Shown in pieces: positions 23,101 to 32,507 of a stretch of DNA of 64,000 nucleotides (positions are counted from its first letter, which is position 1; the number at the start of each line of letters is the position of its first letter). A program made the translations under genes and the position numbers. Origin of the DNA: Melitaea cinxia. Taxonomy: Eukaryota; Arthropoda; Insecta; Lepidoptera; Nymphalidae. The stretch lies in assembly GCF_905220565.1 (NCBI RefSeq), contig NC_059399.1, forward strand, positions 13,196,501-13,260,500, read 5' to 3'. The notes below the pieces were generated by a model. It did not search any database. It was not told the DNA's origin and worked only from the letters and a program-made list of their open reading frames with translations.

Positions 23101-23886
23101 TCAATATTTACAGCTGAAGCTCTAGCAATTACTGCTGCCCTAGAATTCATTAAAAAACAAACTAATCAATATTGGCTGATCATTACTGACAGTATGAGCG
23201 TTCTAAAGGCTTTAGATAATTATCAATTCAGTGCTAATACAAACTTCATCATTTTAGAAATAAGACATCTCCTTTATCAACTATCCAGAAGAAACTACAA
23301 CATCAAATTATTGTGGACACCTTCACATATAGGAGTAAGGGGAAATGAACATGTGGACTTTCTGGCACGTTCAATTGTTGACAGTGACAGCGGCAGCCCT
23401 GTTGATGAGAATGTTGCCGTACCATACACTGATCTATTAGTTGCTATTAAATCAAAAATCCTATCTGATTGGCGTGATCTTTGGCGACAAACCTTGTTAA
23501 GAAAAGGATCTTGGTATGCTCAGATAAATCAAGATATTGGAAAAAGTCCTTGGTTTACTAAATCGCATCAACATAGAAGCAGAAAATATTATACAATACT
23601 ATGCCGCTTGAGATTTGGACATTGCAGATTTAATGCACATTTGAATCGTATGCGTATCATCTCATCGCCCGTTTGCCCACATTGCACCAACAACTCTACA
23701 CAGTCTTTAGATCACATATTTTTTGAATGCTCCGCTTTTAATCTGGAACGCCTCTTATTTATAGCCAACTTGTTATCAACTTCTGGACCAAAAAATGTCC
23801 CGCGCAATACACAAGATTTATTGACTAATTTGGATAACTATACTAGTATATTTGAATTTATTTGCAATACTATCAATGATATTTGA
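20104..23886 (+). CDS. LINE ORF2: endonuclease, reverse transcriptase and RNase H polyprotein
   Basis: Translation is taken from the ATG at 20104 (MDTLNIVQWNAQSIL), giving 1260 residues; the frame opens slightly earlier. Order of domains: an AP-type endonuclease at about 1-225 (WNAQS, CETWL, AGDFNGLNSAWG, a late SYHFPV with the catalytic His); reverse transcriptase at about 440-760 (YRPIALTSCMGKIFE, NQFGFRRGRSS, VFFDVVGAFNNVNH, GTCQGSILSPLIF, and the catalytic box as FADD rather than YADD); RNase H at about 960-1100 (VYTDGSK, TAEALAITAALEF, IITDSMSVLKAL, TPSHIGVRGNEHVDFLA, so all of D-E-D-H-D are visible); and a C-terminal CPHC...H...C knuckle at about 1190. This supplies target-primed reverse transcription. 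All catalytic motifs look intact, so the copy may be competent. Confidence 0.93.
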   Translation: MDTLNIVQWNAQSILHNQHIFNYFLLDKNIHIALICETWLKPCQKFKIRHYNVIRLDSGNTHNGVAILIHSSISYSKIDTFYDDSIQNVVVRIKYSSNKELTIISFYSPTNCNPAFSKSKLDRLIKSLPEPIFLAGDFNGLNSAWGCSTSNCRGKDILESINNNNLVILNDGSMTTVGSHIWRQNALDLTIVSPSLALECDWSVHDDPLGSYHFPVITKILLNNNHYNATPIPNSSSLPCFPNLNNVDWNIYNLNVQLLLTEFSLDTQDPLHNYTKFTDILHSALWKSSFISKHSLVNTALSSCSPSNLNKKKKLLPWWNFNCTKAVLNSKNAYLTFKSDPTEANYINFKRLQATKKYIIRNERRNSWIKLCEQFNRSTPISVIWTYMRKFNKSYSPPSHNNSDYSWIFDFLKKYTPDTVEPAFNLNSFCHILPNQNFIIKSFTIVELNSAISSRKDSTPGLDYISYKMLKHLSSQSKLILLNILNLLWEHNLIPMDWKVDCLVPILKPNKDKFNFDSYRPIALTSCMGKIFEQLLKQRLEHFIESNHILPSNQFGFRRGRSSRESIAHLHLDIYNAIQSKQALAGVFFDVVGAFNNVNHHILSTELAAIGLPVKVIQWIFNFLHSRKVFVKYNNRLIGPRLSHKGTCQGSILSPLIFTLYIHRLNLILGSHIYNLQFADDLVVYCSSNNITTLNLKLNEALVKLNSYFNYLALDISFEKSKVIVFNKVGSERIKINYNNISLLITNEVKFLGVIFMNNLSWNKYVDHIVDRALKALNILKSLAKTYWGSDPKILLTLYKSLVRSHFEYGFLCFSANDKLVNKLNIIQNHSLRLITGAMKTTPINSLQVECNISPLHLRFKYLKYCFLLKLFSISNHPLIKKLNYLHSKYPVNAPLTSNNPFILFEYSFMLNLNNQHKIHSSSNWMCYEKEFDCLINQIDIIIDHKLKERQEVYNLIAQYSDKFKQVYTDGSKNDINVSMAYYVPHLKFGQGVRLKKEISIFTAEALAITAALEFIKKQTNQYWLIITDSMSVLKALDNYQFSANTNFIILEIRHLLYQLSRRNYNIKLLWTPSHIGVRGNEHVDFLARSIVDSDSGSPVDENVAVPYTDLLVAIKSKILSDWRDLWRQTLLRKGSWYAQINQDIGKSPWFTKSHQHRSRKYYTILCRLRFGHCRFNAHLNRMRIISSPVCPHCTNNSTQSLDHIFFECSAFNLERLLFIANLLSTSGPKNVPRNTQDLLTNLDNYTSIFEFICNTINDI

Positions 23887-23929
23887 AACAGGATCAGGAC
23901 CTTCATTCATCGGATGTGAAATTTTATTT

Positions 23930-24140
23930 TGATATTTCAGGCTTCGGCCTATTACAGACTTGGTTTCGACCTCGCCTATCACTTATAGACAAAGAAGAGT
24001 AGACGAAAATATGAAATTTCAGACTTGGTTTCGGCCTTACTCTACCAGTCATCGAATCAGAAGAACAATAAAGTTACTTCAGACTTGGCTCCGGCCTTTT
24101 GATATATCAGAACGAAACTTACAAATTCAGACTAGGCTGT
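23930..24140 (+). repeat. Degenerate tandem repeat in the LINE 3' UTR
   Basis: The word TTCAGACTTGGTTTCGGCC, or close variants, occurs about four or five times between 23936 and 24135, at spacings of roughly 20-70 bp. It ends about 50 bp before the CAA tail. Confidence 0.7.
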
Positions 24141-24273
24141 ATGGATTATAGTCCTTTGCCTTTCCCTATTGGGGATAAATTTTAAAACAACAACAACATT
24201 GAAATTATAAGTTCCGAATAACCTCAATATTATTTTGGAATAACAATAAATTTAAAGTTTTATATGTACTTAC

Positions 24274-24350
24274 GTGTGAAACGATATTCCTTCAGATTTT
24301 TTGTTTACTTTGGTATTGTTTTTGCACCATTTAATCACACAAGACGGCAT
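24274..24350 (-). CDS. First coding exon of a THAP-domain protein
   Basis: An ATG at 24350 opens MPSCVIKWCKNN and runs 25 codons plus two bases to a consensus donor (GTAAGT at 24273-24268). Starting Met-Pro-Ser-Cys, a second Cys five residues later and a GISFH segment is the classic N-terminus of a THAP zinc finger, a C2CH DNA-binding domain found in transposases such as the P element and in host regulators. The next exon, which should encode the FP...W part, was not found nearby; the LINE begins 80 bp downstream. The phase (two bases carried over) would be compatible with several candidate exons to the left but proves nothing. It lies 463 bp from the RanBP3 start, in divergent orientation. 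It may be a remnant of a transposon. Confidence 0.6.
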
Positions 24351-24812
24351 TTTAAAGGCAAAGTTACTATACGAGGGCCCGTGAGATACTAACGAAAATG
24401 AGCGTAGTTTGATGCAAATGTGTGCGTGAGCGCGTGTATTTACTTGAAGGAGCCGAGTTTTGTGGCTTCACTAACAACAAAGGCCGCGCATTATCTACTT
24501 TTTTTTACTATATCTATGTGCACAATATCAAATATCAGTTAAAGGTTTATAATGCAAATTTGCCGTAATTAAAAAGTATTCAATATACCTACCTGAATTT
24601 TAATCAGATGCTTTAAAACAATAAACTGATATTGTCTGTTCTTTTTATTTATTATTATTGTTTTTCGTAGTTATAGAACACGACAATCATTCTGGCAGCA
24701 CTTTTTAGTTTTTAGCTTTCTCAATTCCCATTACTTGTATTGTTGTTATCGGTAGAGAGTACTATATTCTTTGGTTGTTATAATCTGTGTTATCTTTGTG
24801 AATATTTCGACA

Positions 24813-27800
24813 ATGGCAGATGCTAAGCAAGGTATATCCATTTATTTAATATTCCATTTGTATTAATTTCCTTAGTAACTTTATTTAGTAATTATCGTTA
24901 ATCCCTATATTAGCAGTAACATGATTGATTACTGTTTTCTGTTCCTCCCCTATTGACACCATCGTAAATAACCATACTCTACATCAGCATTTTGCAAACT
25001 TACCTAGTGGCCTAATATTTAAATAATAAACAGCATATCATAAGTTAGGATCCTCTGTATTAATAACCATATTATATAAAAGTAATTAATTGTGTTGTGT
25101 AGATATCATTTATGGATAACAAATCATATTTTAGTGTGTTTCAGTAATAATAGTAGCGTTGTCATACAAAGATAACATGTTTATTTCGCTCGAAATTATT
25201 TTTTTTACTATTTTCGATAGTTTTGGTGACATTTGAATTTGATAACTCGACAAGGCCATGTTTCATCATTAGTCATACCTTTTAGTAACTTTGAAACAGC
25301 TTGCAGAGTATCTTTTAAATTGACTCAAATTGCATATTAAGTAATAAAAATATGTGAAAAATTTAATAAAATGCAAGAACTTCTAACTTTAAGGGAAAAC
25401 ACCTGCAGATTTTTACAGTGGATCATCACAGTCTCGAGTGGTCCTTGCCAAACCCCGTCTTGGTGGGTTTGGAAGTTCCAGCTTGGCTTCTGGCTCAAGC
25501 AAAAGCTGTAACCCATTCGGTAAGATTAATATTAATTAGAATGTGTATTGAAACAGATACTATTTCTGTGCCATGTAAAATTATACTAAAATTAGATTTT
25601 GTCAGAACTGGTCAAGTATGATTTCATTTTAATACTGTAATTGTGTGTGCACTCATAATATAAACAATATTATAATCGAAACAATAGTAATGTATGTGAA
25701 TGTGGCTAATATATGCGTTTTTGTCTATTCTTGTTTTTATTTGTCTTAAAATGTTAACAGCATTCATCTTATATCTGATGTAACTTGCGAGGTATCACTT
25801 GTATAAAATAACTTAATGACCCTTTTTTTACTTACATACTCGGTTTCTAGTTTTTGACAAACTCTGATAATACTTTCCATTCATTTTACGTAAGTTTTAG
25901 AAGGAAATATAGTCAATAATCCTACTTTATAGGGTTGCTTATAAATTAAATATCTAATATTTTTTTTTTTAAATTGCTATAGGTAGAAATTTATTGGGTT
26001 TATTTTTCTTGTATTCATTTGACTTGACTTTAATGAGCTATAAATGGCTGTTAATTATAACAAACATGTGGAATAATACATTATATGTTTAAGACATTAA
26101 CAAAATTTATTTTTATCTTAAAGTCAATAACTTAATATTTACAAAATTTCAGGGTCTGTTCTACGACCACCACAACTAAAGCCAACAAATAATCCTTTTT
26201 TAAAAGCAACTAATCCAGAAGGAGCAAGTGTTGAAAAAGATAAGGAGCCAGCAACATCCGCAGATGCTAGAGTAAACGAGACAAAAGATGTAGAGGCACC
26301 AAAGTTTGTTCCTCTGGGATCTGGAAGTGTGGCTCCTAGAACAGCAACATCAGTACCTGCCCCTGTTCAGTCCACTACGGGCACATCTTCGACTGGATTT
26401 GTTTTTGGTCAGAATTTGAGTGAGAGAGTAGTGATTAAAGAAAATTTAAATAATGGTGAATCTTTAACAGACCATAGCTCTTCAAATGGTACTTCTGAGT
26501 TGCTGTTTACAAGTGCAGCAGCATCAGCAGTAAAAGATAATGCGCAGCATGTAAGTTATTGCATATAAATAATTTTTTGTGTGTGATAAATTTAATTTAA
26601 ATAGGAAGAACGACAAACATTAGTCATTTATTTTATTGACTTTTTAATGATCACATATATGTCAGAGACCAATATGTCTTGGCATTGTTGGTGTATTGAT
26701 TGATTCATTCAAACAGGAAATACTCTTCCATACAAACACTTTCAAGGAAATAATTAAACATATATCTGAACAGCTTGGTCAACGAAAAAAAAAAGTTGTA
26801 AATTCCATTACATTAAATAACATAAATTTTTATCATTCAGACACAAGATGAAGCGGCGGAAAGTGGCGAGGGTCTCGCCGCTGCGGCGGCCGAGTACGAA
26901 CGCTCGCACGCGCGCCCTCCGCCGCCCACTTCCTACTGTACCATGACCGGGGAGGAGGACGAGATCAACGTTTTGCAGGTGAATTTACAGCCAAGTGCTA
27001 TAGATAGAGAAATGTATTTTTATTAACATTGGAATCATCCATAAAATGCATTTGCAAAAAATGGTGACAAGGGGAGTGAGGGGATAAATATAATAGTTGC
27101 TAAATGTTTTATGATGATGGCTATTTATTATCTTCTTCTGCTTGGTTATTACAACATCTATTTATTATCATACAATATATATATTTATAAGTTCAATTTT
27201 TTCTTGCCATAGTGGCACCATTTATAAAATTTGATGAAAATATGCCATAGTAAATGTATCTACTTACAAAAAGAAATAGGTTGTATGAGGCATAATTGAA
27301 TGAACTAATGGACAAGCAGCAATGTCATTGTAGTATGTTTTAAATGGTTGTAATTGTTTAATTAATAGGTCTCAGAAATACGATTGAAAAAAAAAATGGC
27401 TTGGAAACTTTTCACAGATATCGTGTCGTCTATTTGCATGGGAGAGTGGTAGCTGGCGTGAGCGCGGGCGTGGCGTTTTGAGGCTAAATGACGGTAGCGC
27501 GGGGGGTGTGGTGGATGGGGCCAGTGGTGGGGGCGGGGCACGGGGTGCGGTGGGTGGAGCCAGCGGCGGAGGCGGGGCACGGCTCGTGGCTCGAGTAGCG
27601 GGCTCTCTTCGCGTCGTGCTCAACACAAAGCTGTGGCCGGACATGGTAGTAGAGCGTGCGGGAAACAAGTCGCTGCGAATCACGGCAGCAGATGCACAGC
27701 AACAAGTCAAACTGTTTCTCATCATGGTAAGACTTATAATATATTATAAAGTTTAAACTGATTGAGAATTGTGTTAGATATGTTTTAAAACTTTAAAAGC

Positions 27801-30800
27801 ATACGAGATATGTAATATGTAAAGACATTTTTAAAATTTAATAACTGAAAGGAATAATGTTCTTCTGACTTAGCAGTCCAGTGTTGCAGATGCCTGTTTT
27901 CTGCTCTGATTGTTGTCAGTTTCGCCCCTTAATGTATAATATTAATTATTATATATGTGTTTTATTTGTATGTAATTGATAATCGAAAATGTATATGCAT
28001 CTAAACCTGCTGCCTCTTACACACATGTAGTAAGTTGCTTTCCTTAGACACAGACAACCATGCTTGTATCACTTCAGCCTATCGCAGTCCACTGCTGGAC
28101 ATAGGTCTCCACAAGATCGCGCGAAAAATGGTGTAAACTCATGTGTGTTGCTCATAGTCACCACGCTGGGCAAGCGGGTTGGTGACCGCAGGGCTGGCAT
28201 TGTCGAACCGAAGACACTGCTGCCCGTCTTCGGTCATCACTCATCACATCACATCACTTCAGCCTATGGCAGTCCACTGCTAGACATAGGCCTCCCCAAG
28301 TTCGCACCAGACATCCCGGTTTTCGGCAATCCTCATCCAGCCTACACTGGCAATCTTGAGTAGATCGTCGGTCCAACGGGCCGGAGGACGTCCCACACTG
28401 CTTTTGCCAAGACGTGGTCTCTACTCCAAGATAGCCCAGGTCTCGACAGAGTCGAAGGGTTTCTCGTAGTCCACAAATGCCATACACTGCGGTTGATTAT
28501 ATTCTTGTCTTTTAAAAATAATCTGCCGAACAGTATGGATGTGGTCCACGATGCTGTAGCCATTTCGAAACCCAGCCTGCTCTGGTGGTTGGATTCGTAA
28601 CAACCCTCGAAAACAGCTTATAGACGTGGCTCAAAAGTGAGATTGGTCTGTAATTCTTCAACAGAGACTTATCGCCTCTCTTAAAGAATAGCACCTCGGT
28701 GGATGATGGCGTTAAAGAGTCTTGCCAGGGCTTTTAGGGCAGGTCGCCCTGCGACTTTAAGGAGCTCAGTGGTAATTCTGTCATCCCCCGGGGTCCTACC
28801 GTTTTTAAGCTGCCCAAGCGCTGCACTAATCTTGTCCTCTTCGAAGTCCGGGATACTCTCCGAATAATGGCACAACAATGGTGCCCGTGGGTCTTCGGTG
28901 TCCCAAGTCGCAGGCTTGCGTGCGCTTGACGAGTACAGCTGTCCATAAAAATTATCAACCTCTTTTTGGATTTGAGGGCGAGAGCAGACGGTTCTGCCAT
29001 CCGCAGTTTTGAGCTCCGGAAGAAGGCTTCTCCTCAATGGTCTTTGGAAAACTTTGGACCCCCTATTCTGCTCAATCAGAGTAGCAATCTCTCTTGTATT
29101 TGAGCAGCGGAGTTCTAGGTGTACAAGTTTCCGTATCCTCTTGGAAAGAGTCCTCTGTTCTGGTGAAGCAGCCGGCAACTCGCGCCTCTGCCGCATCAGA
29201 TCCCAAGCTTCGGGAGAAAGTTTGGTCTGTTTCGTTGACTTTGTTGGTGGAAGTGTTTGTGACCCAGTGTACACATCGCCTTCACTACATTGTCCGTTAT
29301 CTCGTCCACGTCGCTAATCGAATCGGTTTTGGAGTTCCAATTGGAACTGCTCGGAGCCACATAGTATTTGGGGTAGCGTAGGTCGGTGAGTAGATTTCAT
29401 CAAGCGGGCCCGCTCTTTTCGGAGCCATATATTCAGAGTGCCCCGTACTAGCCGATGGTCGCTGCCGGTGTTAAACCTGTTAACCACTGAGACATGATGA
29501 AATCTATCTCGTTCCTCGTCACAGTAATCGGGGCTTTGCCATGTCCGCCCCCTTTGGGGTTTCTTCTCAAAAAATGGGTCGACACACTGCCGACTTCCAC
29601 AACGTTGCTAGTGAGAGTCTTGTGGACCAGAAAACCGACGCCACCTTGGGAAAGCCTATCACCAACATGGAAGTAGAACAAGTACCCGGAGTCCAGGATC
29701 ATTGTGTCCTCACCCTCTCTTCGGACTTCAGACAACCCCAGTATGCTCCACTTTATGTGACTAAGTTCTACCTCAAGTTCGGTAAAGTGATGGTCCAACC
29801 GTAGCGTGCATCCATTATATGTAGCCAGGTATTCGGTCTTCGGTCTGTGTATTTCAAAGCCAATATTTGGATGGTTATCCCGCCATCGGTCGGCTTTTTA
29901 AGTTCCAAGGTGGTAGTGAAACTTTGTTATCCCTTAGTTGCCTCTTACGACACCCACGGGAAGAGAGAGGTGGCTATATTCTTTATTGCTGTCGCCTCAC
30001 AGCTTACCATGCTTGTATGTTACAACATATTTATTTGTACCAAAATTTTAAGTTAGTGACCTGTAAGTGTGAGTTTGTATTTTTTTTAAACACAGTTTTT
30101 TTCTTTGAAGTTTGGTTTTTTATTCTTTTATTCGAAAAAATTAATGCTGTATTACATGTGTTTAAAGGCCGCCCATTAATTAAGTGATGTTTTTTATTAA
30201 ATTTTTGATCAGATACTACCCCTTCGTGCTATGTGATGTGGTTTTAGACTACCCCCCCCCCCTATATACCCAAACACGTGTATTTTTTTGTGCAAAATAA
30301 ATTGAAATTTTCAGAATACCCATTACGTATCTTTAAATACAAGTGCAATCTGATTAAGCATTAAGGTTTTTTAGCTTAGAAATTGCGCAACAAAAAATAA
30401 ATACACGTGACATCAAATTAGCCCCCTCCCCTTCCCCGTTAGAATCTCACCTGATTAATGGATGACTCCAAATGGCTTAGTAGGATTACTTCTTGTAGTC
30501 AGCATTACTTCTGGGCAATGTTAGCAACCCTATATAACTAGTTATGAAACAATAATTGTTAAAATCGGCCTAGTAGTAAATAATATTTATAAATATTCTT
30601 ATTCTATCTCTTTATTTCTGTTATAAATACTTATTGTGAGATGAAATAATCCAGTTAGTAGAGAGTTAGAAACTAGCTTTCGTTTGATATCAGTAATTTA
30701 AAATCTGGGTTAGCATTTTTGAAATTTCAAGTACAGGAGTACTTACTACTATTAACTATATTATATATAAATTTTGTCATAGTGGTAAAATTTAAAAAAA

Positions 30801-31873
30801 TTGTAAGGAAACTTTAGCCCAAATTCATTAGATTTTATTCAACTTTTTTTTAAACTGGGTTTTCAAATAAGCTCCTGATTGTAAGCGATTACTTTAGAGC
30901 TTACAGACGCCTGCAACATCTGAACTCACATAAACACACCACTGTTTGAAAGCAGTATCTTCTGTAATCGGATTGCTTCAGATTTTGAGCAGGATATTTC
31001 CTACTGTGCCACTCAGTTAAATGCTATTGTTGTTATGCTACAATATCATACAATAAATGACTATGTTTATATTTCAAAATCAAAACTTACTTTGTTCAAG
31101 TAGGCTTTACAATCACATTTGAATTGTCAATTTACATTTCAGTTTATATATTTTACTAGCTGTTCCCTGCAGTTACACTGCATTGATCTGTAATTTGACG
31201 AAAAAACATACTTATTATATAGCTTTAACCTTTCTCGATAAATGGACTTTTTAATAAAATATGTAATTATTCAACTTGAACTAGTAAGTAGTTCCTGAAA
31301 TTAATGTTTTCAAACAAACAAGCTTTTCAGCATAATAATATTAGTATAGATTGTAGAAATTATTTTTGTTTAGCGGAATAATAAAGTTTGTTGAACTAAA
31401 TATATATCTACTTGTCTTATGTTTAAGTTAAATCATTTGTATTACAAAATTTTTAATTTAATACTATGTTTTAGGGTGCACCAGGTGATATTTCGCAGCT
31501 ACATAGGGCGTTAATGGCGCGGATCTCACTAAGCAAACGTAGTTCCATAAGCGCCAAGGAAAATGAAAACTCACAGAGATCAGCTGAAAGACTTGAGGCT
31601 GCCGCTGATGAAAATGATTACCTGGAAAAGTCGGTGGATGATTCAAATCAAGATGAAGAATCTAACTTTGACAAAGAACAAAACACTGGAGCCACTCCAA
31701 CAACTGACGAAGTTGCGGGTGATGGAAATAGACTAAATTGTTCGGATAACAAGACTGAAAATGAAGTATCTAATACTAGTGAAGATGTATCTGAAGGAAC
31801 AGAAAATTCGTTAAAAAGGAAAGAACCAGTGGAAGATGAGAAGTCGCGTAAGAGACAATGCCATGAAGTTTAG
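24813..31873 (+). CDS. RanBP3: RanBP3-like Ran-binding protein (nuclear export cofactor), five exons
   Basis: Exons: 24813-24831, 26153-26550, 26841-26978, 27418-27726 and 31475-31873. All introns are GT-AG and the phases are consistent, giving 420 residues from MADAKQG to a TAG stop. RanBP3 binds Ran-GTP and CRM1 and helps load nuclear export cargo. Diagnostic features: a Pro/Ser/Thr-rich N-terminal half with one FG motif (GFVFGQNLSERV, about 110-121), then a Ran-binding domain from about residue 175 (GEEDEINVLQ, SGSWRERGRGVLRLND, SLRVVLNTKLWPDM, KSLRITAADAQQQVKLFLI). An acidic, Lys-ending tail (KRKEPVEDEKSRKRQ) could be a nuclear localisation signal. A glycine-rich duplicated insert interrupts the Ran-binding domain. 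Intron 4 (3.7 kb) carries nested retroelements. Confidence 0.9.
24832..26152 (+). other. RanBP3 intron 1
   Basis: AT-rich intron with a GTATAT donor and TTTCAG acceptor; no repeat or gene that can be supported. The short open frame at 25418 has no coding signature. Confidence 0.7.
28066..30012 (+). mobile_element. REP-4 copy split by an RTE element (nested insertion)
   Basis: The left half (28066-28235) begins AGCCTATCGCAGTCCACTGC and includes GTCACCACGCTGGGCAAGCG. The right half (29846-30012) continues with TGTGTATTTCAAAGCC and CGCCATCGGTCGGC. Together they reproduce the uninterrupted copy at 43092-43432. Both break points show GTCTTCGGTC (28226-28235 and 29836-29845), a 10-bp target duplication. 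It lies in RanBP3 intron 4. Confidence 0.85.
28236..29835 (-). pseudogene. Truncated RTE-type LINE (endonuclease and reverse transcriptase remnant)
   Basis: Read right to left, 29798-29448 gives an AP-endonuclease piece (HIKWSILGLSEVRR, SQGGVGFLVHK). 29274-28681 gives the region before and at the start of the reverse transcriptase (FEEDKISAALGQLKNGRTPG, ITTELLKVAG). 28694-28421 then continues in shifted frames (LLKNYRPISLLSHVYKLFSR, EQAGFRNGYSIVDHIHTVRQ, ending SVETWAILE). The C-terminal piece at about 28405-28270 (RPPARWTDDLLKIASVGWMR) follows at once. The catalytic core including the YADD box, several hundred bases, is therefore deleted. The 3' end is a TGATG-type short repeat. It cannot be active. 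It is inserted in antisense to RanBP3. Confidence 0.85.
30013..31474 (+). other. Rest of RanBP3 intron 4, with repeat fragments
   Basis: Contains a C-run at about 30250-30262, a worn SINE-3 fragment at about 30845-31020 (GCGATTACTTTAGAGC, GCAACATCTGAACTC), and a Helitron-like piece at about 31155-31352 that begins CTAGCTGTTCCCTGC on the plus strand. No ORF is supported. Confidence 0.5.
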
Positions 31874-31961
31874 TGTAAATAATTGTCTCTGTGTAAAATT
31901 ATGTGATGATCTTGAAATAAGAACTTCGTTTAATCAATTCCTTGCTAAAAGCTATAAATTT

Positions 31962-31967
31962 AATAAA
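31962..31967 (+). promoter_or_regulatory. RanBP3 polyadenylation signal
   Basis: AATAAA lies 89 bases after the stop codon, the first canonical signal downstream of the gene. Confidence 0.65.
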
Positions 31968-32507
31968 GTAAAGAAAGAGTAGGGATATTTATGATTAAAT
32001 TAATATAGCATTATGTGTTGGTATAATAATAATGTATTATCTCAATAATTACCTAATTGGATATTTTGGGTTTATTATAACATGCATAATACATACTGTA
32101 CAAAATGAAAATTTGGCAATTGTTAGAACACATTCCAATGTTTGCAGTGCAAATTCATAACATTCGGCCGCAGCTGAATACCAAATACATACATGTGATT
32201 TATTTTCTGAAATATAATAACAATAAAGAGTCTTACTTTATGTATATTTTATTTATCATAATCTTAACCTTTAATATTTTAGAATAAATAATGTGTTGTG
32301 CGGTTTCCATCAGAAGACTGAGTGATTGAAATTAGTTATAATTGTAGTTGTTTGCAAACGAAAAAAAAAACCGAACCCAATTACGCAATACGACATAGTT
32401 AGTCGGGAAAATGTCAATTAAATATGCATTATTAGGAATAATTCAAAATTACACGTCAGATCTCGATCAAATAAATGGGACCACATAACAAGCCAGCTTT
32501 CGATTAA

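Larger units (their letters stand above)
18870..24211 (+). mobile_element. Full-length I-type non-LTR retrotransposon with target duplication
   Basis: The element occupies 18887-24194, about 5.3 kb, between perfect 17-bp copies of AACATTGAAATTATAAG (18870-18886 and 24195-24211). It has a short 5' UTR, ORF1 (19008-20093), ORF2 (20104-23886), a 3' UTR with a degenerate tandem repeat and a terminal CAA-type tail (AAAACAACAACAAC). Both ORFs are uninterrupted and the duplication is exact, which points to a recent insertion. The RNase H domain plus the CCHC gag place it in the I/Jockey group of LINEs that carry RNase H; the exact clade was not determined. It sits between the THAP first exon at 24274-24350 and the hAT-like element. 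Confidence 0.9.

Noticed and set aside
27369..27417. Acceptor after ATTAATAG at 27369 for RanBP3 exon 4
   Set aside because: It would read into stops; the acceptor CTTTTCACAG at 27417 gives ISCRLFAWESGSW, which continues the family pattern.
27372..27725. Overlapping open frames on minus over RanBP3 exon 4
   Set aside because: They are shadows of the GC-rich Ran-binding domain exon on the plus strand.
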